Assembly (NCBI GenBank): GCA_019671135.1
Contig: JAHRHY010000002.1
Span: forward strand, 1,488,001 to 1,552,000
Direction of reading: 5' to 3'
Length of the DNA: 64,000 nt
Source of the DNA: Linnemannia hyalina
Taxonomy: Eukaryota > Mortierellomycota > Mortierellomycetes > Mortierellales > Mortierellaceae
Shown: piece by piece, positions 48,901 to 61,135 of the stretch
Numbering within the stretch: the stretch's first letter is position 1
Layout of the letters: the number at the start of each line of letters is the position of its first letter
Made by a program: the position numbers and the translations under genes
Notes under the pieces: model-generated
Databases searched by the model: none
Told to the model about the DNA's origin: nothing
What the model saw: the letters and a program-made list of their open reading frames with translations, nothing else

Positions 48901-49573
48901 TGCGACTCTTGGAATGAAGCATCACAATGGCAGCAAGTTTGGCAGCAGTATCTCATCGACTGGATCTTCCACCTCGACGACACTGATGGATGGCGAGGCG
49001 GGTAGTTTCATGTTGCAGCAGCAGCAGAGGGCTGCCAACCTGTACCGTCAACAGCAGATGCGGGGGGACAATACGACACTCAGCCCGAATGTCATTCGTG
49101 GACGACGGAGCAGCAATAGTTGGAGTAGTTATCGGACTCCCAGCAACGATTCTCTGTTCACGTTGAGCGAGCCAGTTAGTCCCTCTCAGACTCGAACTGG
49201 TGGTGGCGGTGGGGGACAAGGTTTACAGCGATCGATCACAGCGCACAAGGCCAGGGCATTACAACAACAGCAGCAACAGCAACAGTTACAATCTCAGCAG
49301 CAGCGGCATCAGGAATACTTCAAGGGGTTCACGTTCGAAGGCGAGAGTATCCTTGAGACCCTGAAGCGCCAAGAAGACGAGCAGATGACGATGATGCAGC
49401 AGCAGCAGTCGACGATGAGAGGCGTTGCGGGTATTGAGGATGACGAGGAGGAAAAGATGGTGGATGGAACCCGAATTGGGATCCATGGTCTGAGTAGGGG
49501 TGGAATGAGGCCGCCGAACCAGTTGTTCTCGGGCGAGGCTGGAAGTGTCGATTCGATCTTTGGCAGCATGTAA
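45984..49573 (+). CDS. SCH9: C2-domain AGC protein kinase, Sch9/S6K type
   Basis: Three exons: 45984-47209, 47488-47722, 47870-49573; 3165 nt, 1054 aa. Ser/Thr-rich N-terminus (~1-330), C2 domain (~335-486, split by intron 1), then an AGC kinase: GVGSFG loop near 503, Lys ~525 (YAMKVL), catalytic loop YRDLKPEN ~620, DFG ~638, PDK1-type activation loop TFCGTTEYLAPE ~654-665. The AGC tail (HPFFKGIDF ... DVTPPFQP) is followed by a hydrophobic motif FKGFTF near 971. C2 plus AGC kinase plus hydrophobic motif is the layout of yeast Sch9, the S6K-like TORC1 effector controlling growth, ribosome production and stress response. Unusual parts are a ~35-residue insertion within the C-lobe (after PSRLELNSTG) and ~140 Gln/Ser-rich residues between tail and hydrophobic motif. 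The gene symbol is by architecture; PKC has a different regulatory region. A later ATG at 46242 is an alternative start. Confidence 0.9.
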
Positions 49574-49613
49574 ATAGTACTTTTTTTTTCTTTTCTTTTT
49601 AGTTTTCTTCTTG

Positions 49614-49653
<40 letters not shown>

Positions 49654-51408
49654 CGTGTTCGTTTTTCTTAGAGTTTCTCAATACATTTACTTTTTTGTAC
49701 ATTAACAACACCTTTTCTGTGAAAAGTGCCAATGGTTCTTGTTGATGTGACGGGGAGAGATGAAGGAGAGCGGTGGAGGAGAGGGTATCAAGGAACCAAT
49801 CACTGAAGAGTGAAAGACTGATGTTCGACTGAAGAATGAAAGTGGCAGTGCAGTATGCTATGCTCTGCTCTTATGTATTGTTTTTTGGTGAAGAAGAAAA
49901 AGCAAATTGGTTTGTGCAGAATGCAAGTTGTGCAAAAGATGAGAGATGAGAGATGAAAGATGAGAGATGAGAGATGAGAGATGAGAGAAGGTTCCGTTAC
50001 GAGTTAGTAGGAAGTGGACTGTCAAAGGAAAGGAAAGGAATGAGGATCAAGGGAGGACTCAACCATTAGTGCACTTGTAAGCCTAAAACACACCTCTCCA
50101 CGCGCTCAAAGGAAATGAAGGAGGCGTAGGAGGCGTTTGTCACTGTGATCGTCTCTTTGCGCCTCATCGTCGCCCCTTTTTTTCTTCGTTCCTCATCCAT
50201 ACTGAGCAGATCGGATCCACACTCCCATTCACATCCACTCAGACTTTGCTTTTCATGCCCGCCCACCTGTCAGCATCTATGAAAAAGAGAGTTTTCGACT
50301 CATAAATCGCTTGTGAGATGCCATGAGAAAGAGTGAGAGGGTAGAAAGACACAGAAAATAATATTTGTGAGCACTCGCTCCCTTTTTTCCAGAACAAGGG
50401 ACACTCGGGCTTGGTGGGTGACATGAACGTCGACCCAGTGTTCGTTGCAATTGCGATACAGAGCAGTTCTTACTAAACAATAGGTCTTCTTTCGTGACAT
50501 GGGAGGGACACGGTGTGGTTTGTTGAGCCAACAGTTTTGTTAATTGAAAAAGCAGTAGGATACCATCGCCAATTCGCATTGAGAAGTGACAAGAGGCGAC
50601 GTCCACGAGATGAACCAATCGTCCTCTGTCATTCCAAGCAAGATTAAGGTTGCCTCTTTTCACAACAAAGAAAGCCATCGAAACCTTGTTGATTGTCATT
50701 CCTTCTTTCCTCCTCCCGCTAACCCATTCTTGTCGTTGTACACATGAGGCCTCTAGCAAAAAGGAAGGATAAGGAGTTTGCCAGGGTTCTGATATAAAAC
50801 AAAGAACGGCTGTTGTCTGTCGGATATGCAACATCCGCGCCTTCAGAGCCCACATCTGGCGTGCCCCTCTCTTCTCCCCTCTTCCCTTGCAGAAGCAGAC
50901 AGGCAACATGTTGGGTTCCAACTGATATTCACATACTCTTGAGAAAATACAAATTTATTTAAAATGGGCAGACTGGATGTTGTCGATGGTTGAGGGAACA
51001 TGGGAGCAACGGTTTTCAACTCCGGTTCTGGTTTTGCTCACAACAACAATGAAGAACCTGTTCACAACCGACTATTTTTTTTTATCTGTTTCCTTTTCCC
51101 CCTTTCCCTTTTCTTATTTCTGCTTTCCTTCCTTTTCTTCTTTGCTCTTCTTTCCTGCCCATCTCCTTCTCTCGCTCCTCTTCTTCTTCGTCCTCGCTTC
51201 TGCGTGTGGCTTCCTCTCTTCGTCCTCCTTTTCACTCCTTTAACTCTTATTCCTCCTCTCCTACCACTCCCTCCTTTCTTATTACCCCGCTATCCAGCCC
51301 TTCCAATTAATACCCATCACCCTCATCCCATCTCTCCCTCCTCCTTTACTTTAACACAGCTACCTTGACCACAAACACCCATAGCACTAATAGCACTAAC
51401 ACACAACA
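49574..51408. other. 1.8-kb spacer with T-run, heptamer repeat and a CT-rich leader
   Basis: A 33-nt T run at 49618-49650 follows the kinase stop codon. A GATGAGA heptamer array comes next. The last 350 bases (51060-51400) are pyrimidine-rich and form the probable leader of the Kelch-like gene. A 214-codon open frame on the minus strand (50277-50921) has no coding character that I can support. Confidence 0.5.
49938..49988. repeat. GATGAGA heptamer tandem repeat
   Basis: About seven copies of GATGAGA with a single G-to-A variant. Confidence 0.9.
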
Positions 51409-53811
51409 ATGATCCAACCGAAAAAGGCCACCATCGGCAGTATGCTATCCCTCACCCTGTCCCTCACCCTCCTCCTTTCATCGCACAAAACAGCCTACGC
51501 CCAGTACACAAGCATCAACTCCGCCTCGTCGGCAGCTTACGCCCGTTACCAAAACCAGTTCTACGTCGGCGGAGGCGGTCTCGAACGCGAAATCGCAGGC
51601 AGTTTCTACACCAAACCTGAAGCCACCGCCGGCGACGGCCAATTTTCAGTCCTCGACCTCTCCGTCCCTTGGGCCGGCTCCGCCCCCGCATGGAAGAAAC
51701 TCGCCTACGGACCTAAAGTCTTGGACTTCCCCTTCGCCATGAATGCCAATGGGACCAAGGCGATCGCCTTCCGGGCTGTAGTTAATGCGAGCGACAGTTT
51801 TGCGAGCATCTATGAAGTGGCGACGAACACCTGGAAGCCTTCGAAGATCGTCGCCCCGAAACCTGACCAAGACGGTATCGAGGCGGTGTTGGACCCCACG
51901 AGCGATAAAGTTTACATGGCCGGCGGGTTTGAGGGCGACGAAAAGTTTGACAAGATGTACGTGTATCTATGGGAGACGGATGAGTTGAAGAAGATCGAAA
52001 TGCCAGGGCGGCCCTTGACGCAGACGTTGTATTACAAGGCGGTGTGGTGGACGAAACAGAATAGCATCTTGTTCTTTGGAGGGTATGCTAAACCCAGTGG
52101 GGCGTTCGTTAAGCCAGAAATTAATGTCTATAGCCCTGCAACTGACTCATGGGGCAACTCTCTCGTAAGTGTTTTTTTTTCCTTTTTTCCTTTTTTTTTT
52201 TTTTTCTGGGGCTGTTCCACACTGCGAGACTTGGGGCTCTGTGATGTTTTGGCCCTACCTGTATTCATCGGCTCGTATGATTTTTTGTGCTTGTTCTTTT
52301 TCTTGATAGTTAACGACAGGAGCTGGACCAGGAGCACGTTCCGATATGTGCATGGCCATCTGTAAGTTCGCAATGATAATCATAATCTCTCAACTCTCTT
52401 TCCTTTTGGATTATGACATCATGGACACCAACGTTGCATCTAACCTACCTACTTTGCTTTCCTTATCCTTTTCGTACTCTCATAGCGGACGATGGGACAA
52501 AGCTGGTGGTCTTTGGAGGAAGATACTTCGATACGTTTCACCAGTATATCACGGGCGACATATATGTCCTGGACTTGGACACCATGGTCTGGACCCGTGG
52601 ACCGGACTATACTACCCCACGCATCTATACCACTTGCACTATCGTTGATGGTACCTTTCTCTCCTGGGGAGGTAATACTTCTTTCTCCGTTGTCAAACAT
52701 TGTTTTTGTTGATGTGAGAATACCCCTGTTTGAACATTCCAGTATGTGCATCATAGAGTCGTGCATTAACTTTGTTTTTGTTTTTATGATTGATGTAATA
52801 GGATCGGACTCGTTGTCGACAGTGAACTCACCCATCATCATCTACGACATCAAGCGGAACAAATACCTCTCCCAGTACAAAGGCCCCGATCCCGACAAGG
52901 ATTTCGACCCCCTCGCCCCACCCAAAACCTCCGGTTCCGGCTCAAATGGAAACTCCAACAACTCGGACGACAAGGAAATGACGTTTGAGGAACGGAGGAA
53001 CTTAATCCTCGGCTGTGTGTTTGGAGGCGCGGCGTTATTCTGGATCACGGTCTGTTGCTGTATCTGTCGGGTGAAACGGAATCGGACGTATAGGGTTCAG
53101 GAGGTCCTGGATGCGGCAGAGAGGAAGATTGCGGAGGAGAGGGAAAGCGCAGCGAAGAGGCAAACTGTCTCTCCTGCTGCTGCTGCGAGAGTGAATGGAT
53201 CCGCTACAGTTAACGGCAAGCGGGTCAGCGTCAACAATAACAACAACAACAATCGTGTGAGCACGACAGTCCGCCCAGCAGCCATCCCAACACATGTGCA
53301 GTCACCCGGGAACCAACCCTACCCACTCATGCAATCCCCCGGATCTCAACCCTACCCTCTCATGCAGTCCCCAGGACAAATTTACCCACTCCTACCCCAA
53401 CAACAGGGCTACGGACAAACATACCCCATGATCCCTCTCCAACACCAACACCAACCTGGTCAAATTGGCGCCCCACAAGTCTACCCAATGCTCCAACAAC
53501 AGGATCAGCACCGGCTCTCAAAACCCGCAGCCCCCCTCCCACATCAACACCAACCCGGTGGATCTCCCCAAGTCATCTCTTCAGACCCCACTAACGCCAG
53601 TATGATGATGGCGTCCCCAACGTCAATTTACGGGAGCCCTTATGCACCAAATCCGCGTGGGCCAGAGTTGATTTCTGTAGCGCAAAGTGATTATGCAGAG
53701 AGTCATGGTGGGTTTGCGGGGTCACAGACTTCGTTTGTGGGGCAGAGTAGTTCGCCAGCCTCTGGGAGCGCGGCAGATCTCATCCGGTCTCCTCAACAGC
53801 GCCATAATTAG
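51409..53811 (+). CDS. Kelch-repeat-like single-pass membrane protein
   Basis: Four exons: 51409-52164, 52310-52361, 52486-52671, 52802-53811; 2004 nt, 667 aa. A signal peptide (1-~31, ending AYAQ) leads into a beta-propeller-like ectodomain (~40-365). Kelch-type pieces recur: VYMAGGF ... YVYLWETDEL, ILFFGGYAKP ... INVYSPATDSWG, LVVFGGRYFD ... IYVLDLDTMVWTRGP, FLSWGG ... IIIYDIKRNKY. A linker rich in Gly/Ser/Asn precedes one transmembrane helix (~400-422, ILGCVFGGAALFWITVCCC). The cytoplasmic tail starts with basic residues (RVKRNR), has an Ala/Glu/Arg helix and then Pro/Gln/Tyr-rich repeats (YPLMQSPG x3) ending in Ser/Gln-rich sequence. It is a plasma-membrane or cell-surface protein with the propeller outside; ligand and partners are unknown. 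The 52-nt second exon is short but its sites and phase fit. Confidence 0.85.
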
Positions 53812-53967
53812 GATTATGAACCCGTACACGAACATCAACTTAGAAATACCATTGACTTAAACCCGTTCATCCATTTTTGATTTATCGCATATCATTCAAT
53901 ACATCAATCAGGAACCAACCTTGTCGGTCTCACTTTCTGTTTCATCGCTATCTCTTGACTCTAGTGT

Positions 53968-55906
53968 TTATTTGCTATCATCGACAATATAAAAACAAAG
54001 TTCGTCCCTCTCACTAAGGCGATCGACCACACAGAAGCAGCAACAGCCGCAAACAGCAACACGTTTATCAAAAACAGCTTTAACCTTCACAGAACTCGGC
54101 GACACACTCGGAGGCTGCCAGTGTCCCTTATCCTCAGCCTGTGGGTCAGAAGCCCCCGCCTGTGGTCTGTTCAAGACCAAAGTTCCTGACAAATTTTTCT
54201 CCACAAGAAACTCGGGGAGATTCTGGGAGACCATGACGGGGGCGATCTTTTCCTTCAATGCCTCGATCCATGATATTTGCTTAGCATCTGACTGCTCTTG
54301 TAGGCTGCGACTGCGGTGGTCGTAGCGTTCGTTTTGGGTATTCTTTGAATGCATTGGTGATCTCTGATGAGGAGTTGGTGGGGAGGGCGTAGATGAGGTT
54401 TGCGAGTGCGATTGCGTCATGCATTGACGTTACTACGCCTATTTTTTTCGGATAGCATATAAGAGAGGTTTGGTTAGGGTTGCTATTATGTATCTTCATT
54501 GATCGATGACATGGTCATGGTCCATGAGTAAGCACACGTACCACGACCTCCTGAAGGGTGCAACTTGTGACACGCTAAACGCACAAAGGAAACGAGGAGT
54601 ATCAATTGGTCAATTAGTCACACTGTACATCAAGAAGCAAACGAACAATAAAACTTGAAGAGAACGTACCATCACCAAGAAGGACGATGCGTCTAGAATA
54701 CCAAGTCTCAAATACCTTCTCCTCCAACATAATCTTGGAAATAAGATCCTGATCCGTCCGGTCATACATATCCCCTATCGTCAAAGTACCATCCTCAAAC
54801 TGTAGAGGAAAATGCCTCGTCTCGTCATACACCTCCTTGGCAGCGGCTGCATGCGACTCCCACTCCAGATTCTCGCTCGTCCGGTTCCTCTTATCGGTAT
54901 ATGTCGATCTGTTGGCGACTTTTTCGAGGTGCAACATAACCATCCAACATATCGAATTCTAGGACGTTGTGAAAGTGATCCAGGAGTAGGTGTTGTCGTA
55001 GCCGAGGGTGGATTTGAACTGGGCTACGGGTTCCTTCAAGACTGAGAACTCTTCTGGATCTAGGGGGCGGGTTTGGCCTACCAGACAGACACAGCCGAAG
55101 GGTAGTTCCTCCTGATCTGATGCAGGTAGTTTGCCTTCCTTGAGTAGAGTCTCGTACAGCTGTTGTCGGACCAAGCTGTAGGCTTCGTCTGCTCCTACGA
55201 GGATGTTGCCCGCATAGTTAGATCCATCCGTTATCTTGGCTTCCACACTGTCCCTATTGTCGTTAATAGATATCACTCTCTTCCCGAAGTGGATTTTGTG
55301 AGAGGGGATCTGGTTAAAGAGGAGGTTATAGAGTGCCGGTCGCCCAATTGCATACTGCTTATATCCCGTGCTACCAGCAACAACAGCAAGGAACACAATG
55401 ATGTTAGTTACAAACATGAGGTCTCGCAACAAATACAACACATAACATCAAAACCAACATGATGGACCTGCATGCGGCCCTGGGCAAGACTAAAGTCGGC
55501 AGCCAAGATGAGCTCCTTGCTCTCGCTATATATAGTAATGAGTCCATGGCTTGCCCACTCCGTATAGTTCCTCTTGCAATCCCGAGCTGCTCAAAGAGCG
55601 GAATCAGTGTCGAGCTCACCGTGAGTGCTGACCCTATGGGGAAGCAGCATGGGTGTCTATTTTAGTTCTAGGTCAAGGTTGCACACTGTTGTATCATTCC
55701 TTGGGTACACACGCTCACGCCTTGGCTTAGGCTCACTCACCCAAGGGTTTGATGATTGTTGCTTTCTCGACTATGACATAGGGTATGTTGCATCGTTCCA
55801 GAAGGGTTCCGAGCATCTGGCCTCCCAGACCTGCTCCTACTATCACAACCTTTGGTTTCTCTGTTGTTGTCGTTGCCGTTGTCGTTGTTGTTGTTGCTGA
55901 TGCCAT
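53968..55906 (-). pseudogene. Broken FAD-dependent monooxygenase, tandem paralogue
   Basis: The whole length matches the intact gene at 56962-58850, read in the same order. Exon 1 (55906-55741) still encodes the FAD-binding VVIVGAGLGGQMLG after a Thr-run. Exon 2 (from ~55653) reads LIPLFEQLGIARG, then loses frame in a TATATA run (DSLLYIA before it, SKELILAADFSLAQG after it). The next part (GYKQYAIGRPALYNLLFNQI) has GADEAYSLVRQ where the family needs GADG. An in-frame TAG replaces the expected CAG in WITFTT-stop-NSICWMV (near 54960). At least two more frame changes occur in the last part (HDAIALANLIYALP, AVAAYKSSQMLSK). It also lacks the intron found before W(V/I)TFTT in the intact copy. It cannot make a working enzyme. 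Confidence 0.85.
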
Positions 55907-56543
<637 letters not shown>

Positions 56544-56961
56544 CTCTCCGACGAGACGTTCATCAATGATTACCTCTACCGATCCCATCTCACTAAAAAA
56601 GTGCCGAACGCCGGGTTCTTGAGTAACCAGCACCTTGGGTATCGATATATCCATGGCCTAGATAATACCACGCTACCCTTGTCAACAAGGATAGGTGATA
56701 GGTGGGGCATGCTTCCAGAAAAGCACAGGATAGGACGAGAGGACAAGGAGCGGAGAAAGAAGAAAAAGAGAGATGAACGAGAGATCGATGAAGGAAGAGT
56801 CCACATGCTGCTCACACCCTCAGCATCGATATGCAACCAAAATAAAAAAATTGAGAGCGATGCAATGCGTTCTGTTTATTTTCCTTCCTCTCTCGCATGA
56901 CCCTGACCAAGAGACCAACCAACTACGCTCCTGCTCGAATACCCCAACCTTATCCCTGTGA

Positions 56962-58850
56962 TCAAACAGACTGAGCGTTCTGCGCTCTCTGTTCCTGTCT
57001 TCGTCGAAACGCCTCCCCCGCCAACGTTCCACTCAAATGCACATCTGGCCTCACACTCCCCTTCACCTCAACTGGTGGCAAGAAACTAGCCGTCGGTCGA
57101 TACTTGACCGATTTCGCCAACATGATCTTCCACAACCACAACGGCGTATGTCTCGACATCCACCTGGCCAGGAACCCCATGAAGCTGCGCTCGATTCTCT
57201 TGCTCAGAAACTCGCTGCTCTTGTAAGCTTGCAGGACGATGGGGTAGCGTTCTGCTTTATAGAGAGCGAAGATCCGGGTGATGGAGGTCAGGGTGGTCGA
57301 GTCGAGGGAGTAGATGAGGTTTGCGAGCGCGATGGCGTCGTGGATGGCGGTTACTGCTCCTTGTCCTGCGGAGGGGTTTAGTTTGTGGCATGCTAATTGT
57401 CATAAACATGTGTTGTGATTTCAGTTGCATGCATGAAGCCTTATAGGGACAGGGCATTGCACAAACAAACGCACAAAAGCATCACAAAAAAAACCCCCCT
57501 CCCATCCATCGATAACGAAGGGGAAAATATGAAAACATAAACATACCATCCCCGAGAAGGGCAACCCGACCAGAATGCCAGGTCTCAAACATCTTCTCCT
57601 CCAACATGACCTTCGAGATCAAGTTCTTGGGCGTCCTGTCATATAGATCCCCCATTGTCAACGTCCCATTGCCGCCAGGGATAGGGAACCCCCTGGTATC
57701 GTCGCACATCGATTGTGCGGCAATGGGTCCCCATTCCGAGTTGTCCATGCTCCTGAACCGTTCTCCCTCGGCTGCTTTGCTCTGTTGTTTTGAGAGGTGA
57801 CAGACGACCATCCAGCAGATTGTATTCTGAGGAGTCGTGAATGTAACCCACTGTTTGTCGAACAATGAACAAAGACGAAAAAGTAAGCGCCAGCTTCAAT
57901 GATGCGTTCACTTAAAAAAATAACAACAAAACAGTAACAACAACAAAAGCAGAGAACGTACAGAGAAGGGCTTATCCTCGCCAAGGGTAGACCAGAACTG
58001 ACAAATCGGCTCCTTCAACTCCGGGAACTCGTCCTGGTCCAAAACACCCGTTTGCCCCACAAGACAAGTACATCTAAACGGCAGATCCTCCAAATCCGAC
58101 TTTAAGATCTGCCCTTTCTGTTTTAACGATTCATAAAGCCGCTGCCGGACTGCGCTGTAGGCTCCATCGGCGCCGATCAGGATATCCCCTTCATAGTAGC
58201 CATTATCGGCGGTCCGGAGGAAGACCTTATCGTCCTTTTCGCCAATATCGAGGACCCGCTTGTTGAGGTGCACCTTTGTAGCGGGAATTTGGCGGAGGAG
58301 GAGGTCGTAGAAAACTGGGCGAGCTATGATATGTTGCCTGTATCCCGTCCTGAATAGTAGTAAAAAAAAAAGGCGGTTAGTTAAGTCAACCTTTGTCCAC
58401 TTGCGTTGAAACCTGAAACGGGGACACCATTGATATTTTGTGGAGGAGGAACTTACAGCTCTTCGATGGGAGAAAAGTCGGAGGAGAAGACAAACTCACG
58501 CTGCTCGTTAAAGGATCTAACATCCGTCATTGGTTTGGAAGCGCTGAAAAAGTCTTCGATGGGCATGATTTGTTCGAGAAAGGGGATCAAGTTAGGACCG
58601 ATTGAGAGTGCCGATCCTACATAGATGAAAAGGCGAATATTATGTTAGTTTCTTGATGCTATCGGTATCTCGGACAAAAACAAAAGATGGTCCATGTTAA
58701 ATGCCGGCGAGGAGATGTACCTAATGGCCTGATAGTAGAGCTGCGCTCAAAGATCTCGAAGGGAATCTGAGCTCGTTCCAGGAGAATCCCGAGGGAGAGT
58801 CCTCCGAGTCCTGCGCCGACAATCAAGACCATAGGTTTTTCTGTTGCCAT
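56962..58850 (-). CDS. FAD-dependent monooxygenase (aromatic-ring hydroxylase-like)
   Basis: Five exons: 58850-58721, 58616-58457, 58349-57962, 57850-57547, 57392-56962; 1413 nt, 470 aa. The three signatures of class A flavoprotein monooxygenases (PF01494-like) are visible: VLIVGAGLGGLSLG for the ADP of FAD (~10-23), GADGAYSAVRQ (DG motif, middle) and GDACHKLNPSAGQGA (GD motif, ~325-340). The ending is RRRQEQRAQNAQSV. The N-terminus has no targeting peptide, so the protein is probably cytosolic. Such enzymes insert one oxygen atom into a substrate using NAD(P)H and O2; the substrate cannot be told from sequence, and no biosynthetic cluster surrounds it. The start follows directly from the FAD motif. 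It is the intact member of a tandem pair with the broken copy at 53968-55906. Confidence 0.9.
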
Positions 58851-59429
58851 CTGTGTCGGTGTATGATAGAGCAAAAAAAAAAGATGAATAGATATGTAAG
58901 TGGGGATGAAAAGAACGACGAACAAGTGAAGAAGAAAGAAAAAAGGAAATGAAAGAGAAGAAAAAAGAAAGAAATGAAAAGAGAGGAGAGAAGAATGAAA
59001 AACATGCGATCGAGATCGATATCGCTTTGGTCTCGACCACCCCCTGCCTTTACCCATTGCTCTCAAATCATCAAATGGGAGGGCGCATGCTGTGCGACAA
59101 TATTTTTTTTCCTTCCTAGAGCAAATACACAACCATCATGTGTGCTCACTCATAACTCTTGCCCGCAACTATCTTGAATCGAAGTGCAAAGAGATCGGAT
59201 CGGTACGTACATCATTTTTGGCTAACCTACCACCCAGGTAAGTAAAGGTGTCCTACCCCCCCCCTTTTTTTTTTTGGAACTCTCGTTGGGCGTCTTGTAG
59301 TAAGCAACATAAAAAACGAGCCTTATGTTTGTCTGAACAGTTTGTGGCCTTGTCAACTCCTCCTTCGGAAAACAGAAAATAATCAATACTACTCTTTAGT
59401 TGGCATTGATACGCCTCTCTCTGGTCGGA
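58851..59429. other. Short spacer, nothing recognised
   Basis: Promoter-side flank of the intact monooxygenase. Purine-rich sequence (58870-59000) and a C-run/T-run at 59259-59275; no gene. Confidence 0.45.
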
Positions 59430-60385
59430 CTAGGAGGATCCAAAAACCGCCATACGCTGCTCGAGTAGCTTCCGAATGATCTCACTCAGACCAACCACAT
59501 CAACAAAGACGGTGCCTGCATGCAGCCAAAGCGACGCCTCCCCACATCATCTGCACTGGCACATTCTTAGATTCCTCTATCGTCCATGTTCGAATGGACT
59601 TATCCCGACTGGCAGCAGTAAACTCCAGTCTGTTGAGCCTCCAGACAATATCCTCAATGTAGTCAATACAGGCATCAAACATCGTTACAATTCTCCAGTC
59701 TTCAGGAGCGGCATTTAGTGGGCACCAACGCCGAATAACATTTGACCGCAAGACGAAACCGTGATTTGTCGGACACTGGCTTCACCACTCAGAATGGTTC
59801 GGTGCTCTTTGCCTTGCTCATCCCAAAAGCCAAGTCCCGTCTCAACCACGGCATGAAATCACCTACGAACTCGTTCGTCACTCGTGATTGCACATATCTC
59901 AAATATGCAACCATCCATCTCTGCATCTAGCTGCAATGTCGAAGCCGTTCGGGGAAAATACGATGTTCTCAGCAGTAGTTGTGTTGCCAGAAACAACCAG
60001 GCCTGCTGCTCCTGAGCGCAAATCCCAAAGTCGTATCCGTCTATATATATATGTCCCTAGAGAATGAGCTCAAGAATACCGGTGTGAGCGCTGCACAGCG
60101 TCATATCGCCTCTGGAATCGCCCACGCCTAACTGAATTCCACTTGACGAGTAAGCGATGAACTTTGCTTGGCCTCCTTGCCTCCTTGCGATTAATGACAG
60201 AACCAGCCTCGCCACGGTTGCTGCCAGAGATGAGGGATTGCCCATCCGGAGTCCAGAAGTCGAATTAACCTTCCGTGTCGAGACCAGAGCGGGTAGGGGT
60301 AAAGTCACAGAGCCTCACGTTGTTACTCAAATGGCTTGCCTAGGCAATCTTCGAACCATCAGGATTAATGATATTTTTGGTGGCG
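59430..60385 (-). pseudogene. WD40-repeat domain relic (STAND/NLR-like protein C-terminus)
   Basis: Read on the minus strand, degraded WD40 blades follow one another. INPDGSKIA-stop-ASHLSN..VRLCDF comes first, then FWTPDGQSLISGSNRG, FIAYSSSGIQLGVGDSRG, IRLWDLRSGAAG ... ENIVFSPNGFDIAA, and finally LEFTAASRDKSIRTWTIEES. The end reads DVVGLSEIIRKLLEQRMAVF before TAG at 59430-59432. In-frame stops and a frame change (near 59530) break it. The GLS...LL.QR tail after the last blade is characteristic of large Mortierella-type WD40 proteins, many of which carry NTPase domains upstream. No NTPase part is present here; the upstream protein must have been lost. Confidence 0.75.
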
Positions 60386-61135
60386 TTTCAATTTAGTCTC
60401 AGCCTTTTCGATCACTTCTTGTATCTAGTCTCTCTTTCCCCTAGAAGAACTCCCCAATCACCACAGCGCAAAGGTTAGGCTGCACAGCACTCTTTCATTT
60501 TCTCGCTCCAACTTGCTAAACATATGGGCCCCTTTTTCTAGAACTTACTTTGATGTGTTCTTTGGGACACAAAAGAAAAGAACCCATGATAATACTTGGT
60601 TCTCATTCTATGACTCCTTCCTTCGGACAACACAAATAAACTCACACATACAAAAAAGGAACGAAAAAGAGTACACTGTAGAGGGAAGGTGGAACAAGTG
60701 GACGAGAGGCCCCTTTGCTTTGTTGACTGAAAATAATGGGGTCTCTCTTCCGCTGCTTTGTTTGTGTCGCACGGGTTATGGCCAACTTCCCTAAACGACC
60801 ACACCTCATTCACCTATTCTTTCGCATAAACATCAACCAGCCTCCACGAAGTGTCCACACTACCCATCGAGGGTGCTAATGTTAACAACTGAAATGATTA
60901 GGAAGGCGAACCACCTCCACTTTTTCTCCATTGCACTTTAACCTCCCATTCAGGGGAAAGAACAAAGTGGCAGGGTCATGGAAGTCATCTTTGTATATAA
61001 GACGAGGGTGCTGAAACGTTCTCTACAAACTACTCTTCCTTTTCCTCTAACCTTCATTCTCTCTCTTTCCCTCCCTCTCTTCGTCTTCCACAGCTCAAAC
61101 ACTCATTTCTATCACCAAAAAAAAAGATACAGGAA
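60386..61135. promoter_or_regulatory. Spacer and leader of the 61136 gene
   Basis: No gene is recognised. A TATA-like TATATAAG lies at about 60993, followed by a CT-rich leader (61020-61100) and the ATG at 61136. Confidence 0.45.

Noticed and set aside
50277..50921. 214-codon frame on the minus strand upstream of the Kelch-like gene
   Set aside because: The composition is mixed, no motif is visible, no splice-linked neighbours exist and codon use differs from the confirmed genes. It is possible but unsupported.
56601..56900. Frame following the dehydrogenase fragment
   Set aside because: Charged low-complexity text (RKKKKR) with no similarity to the end of the enzyme or to any family that I know.
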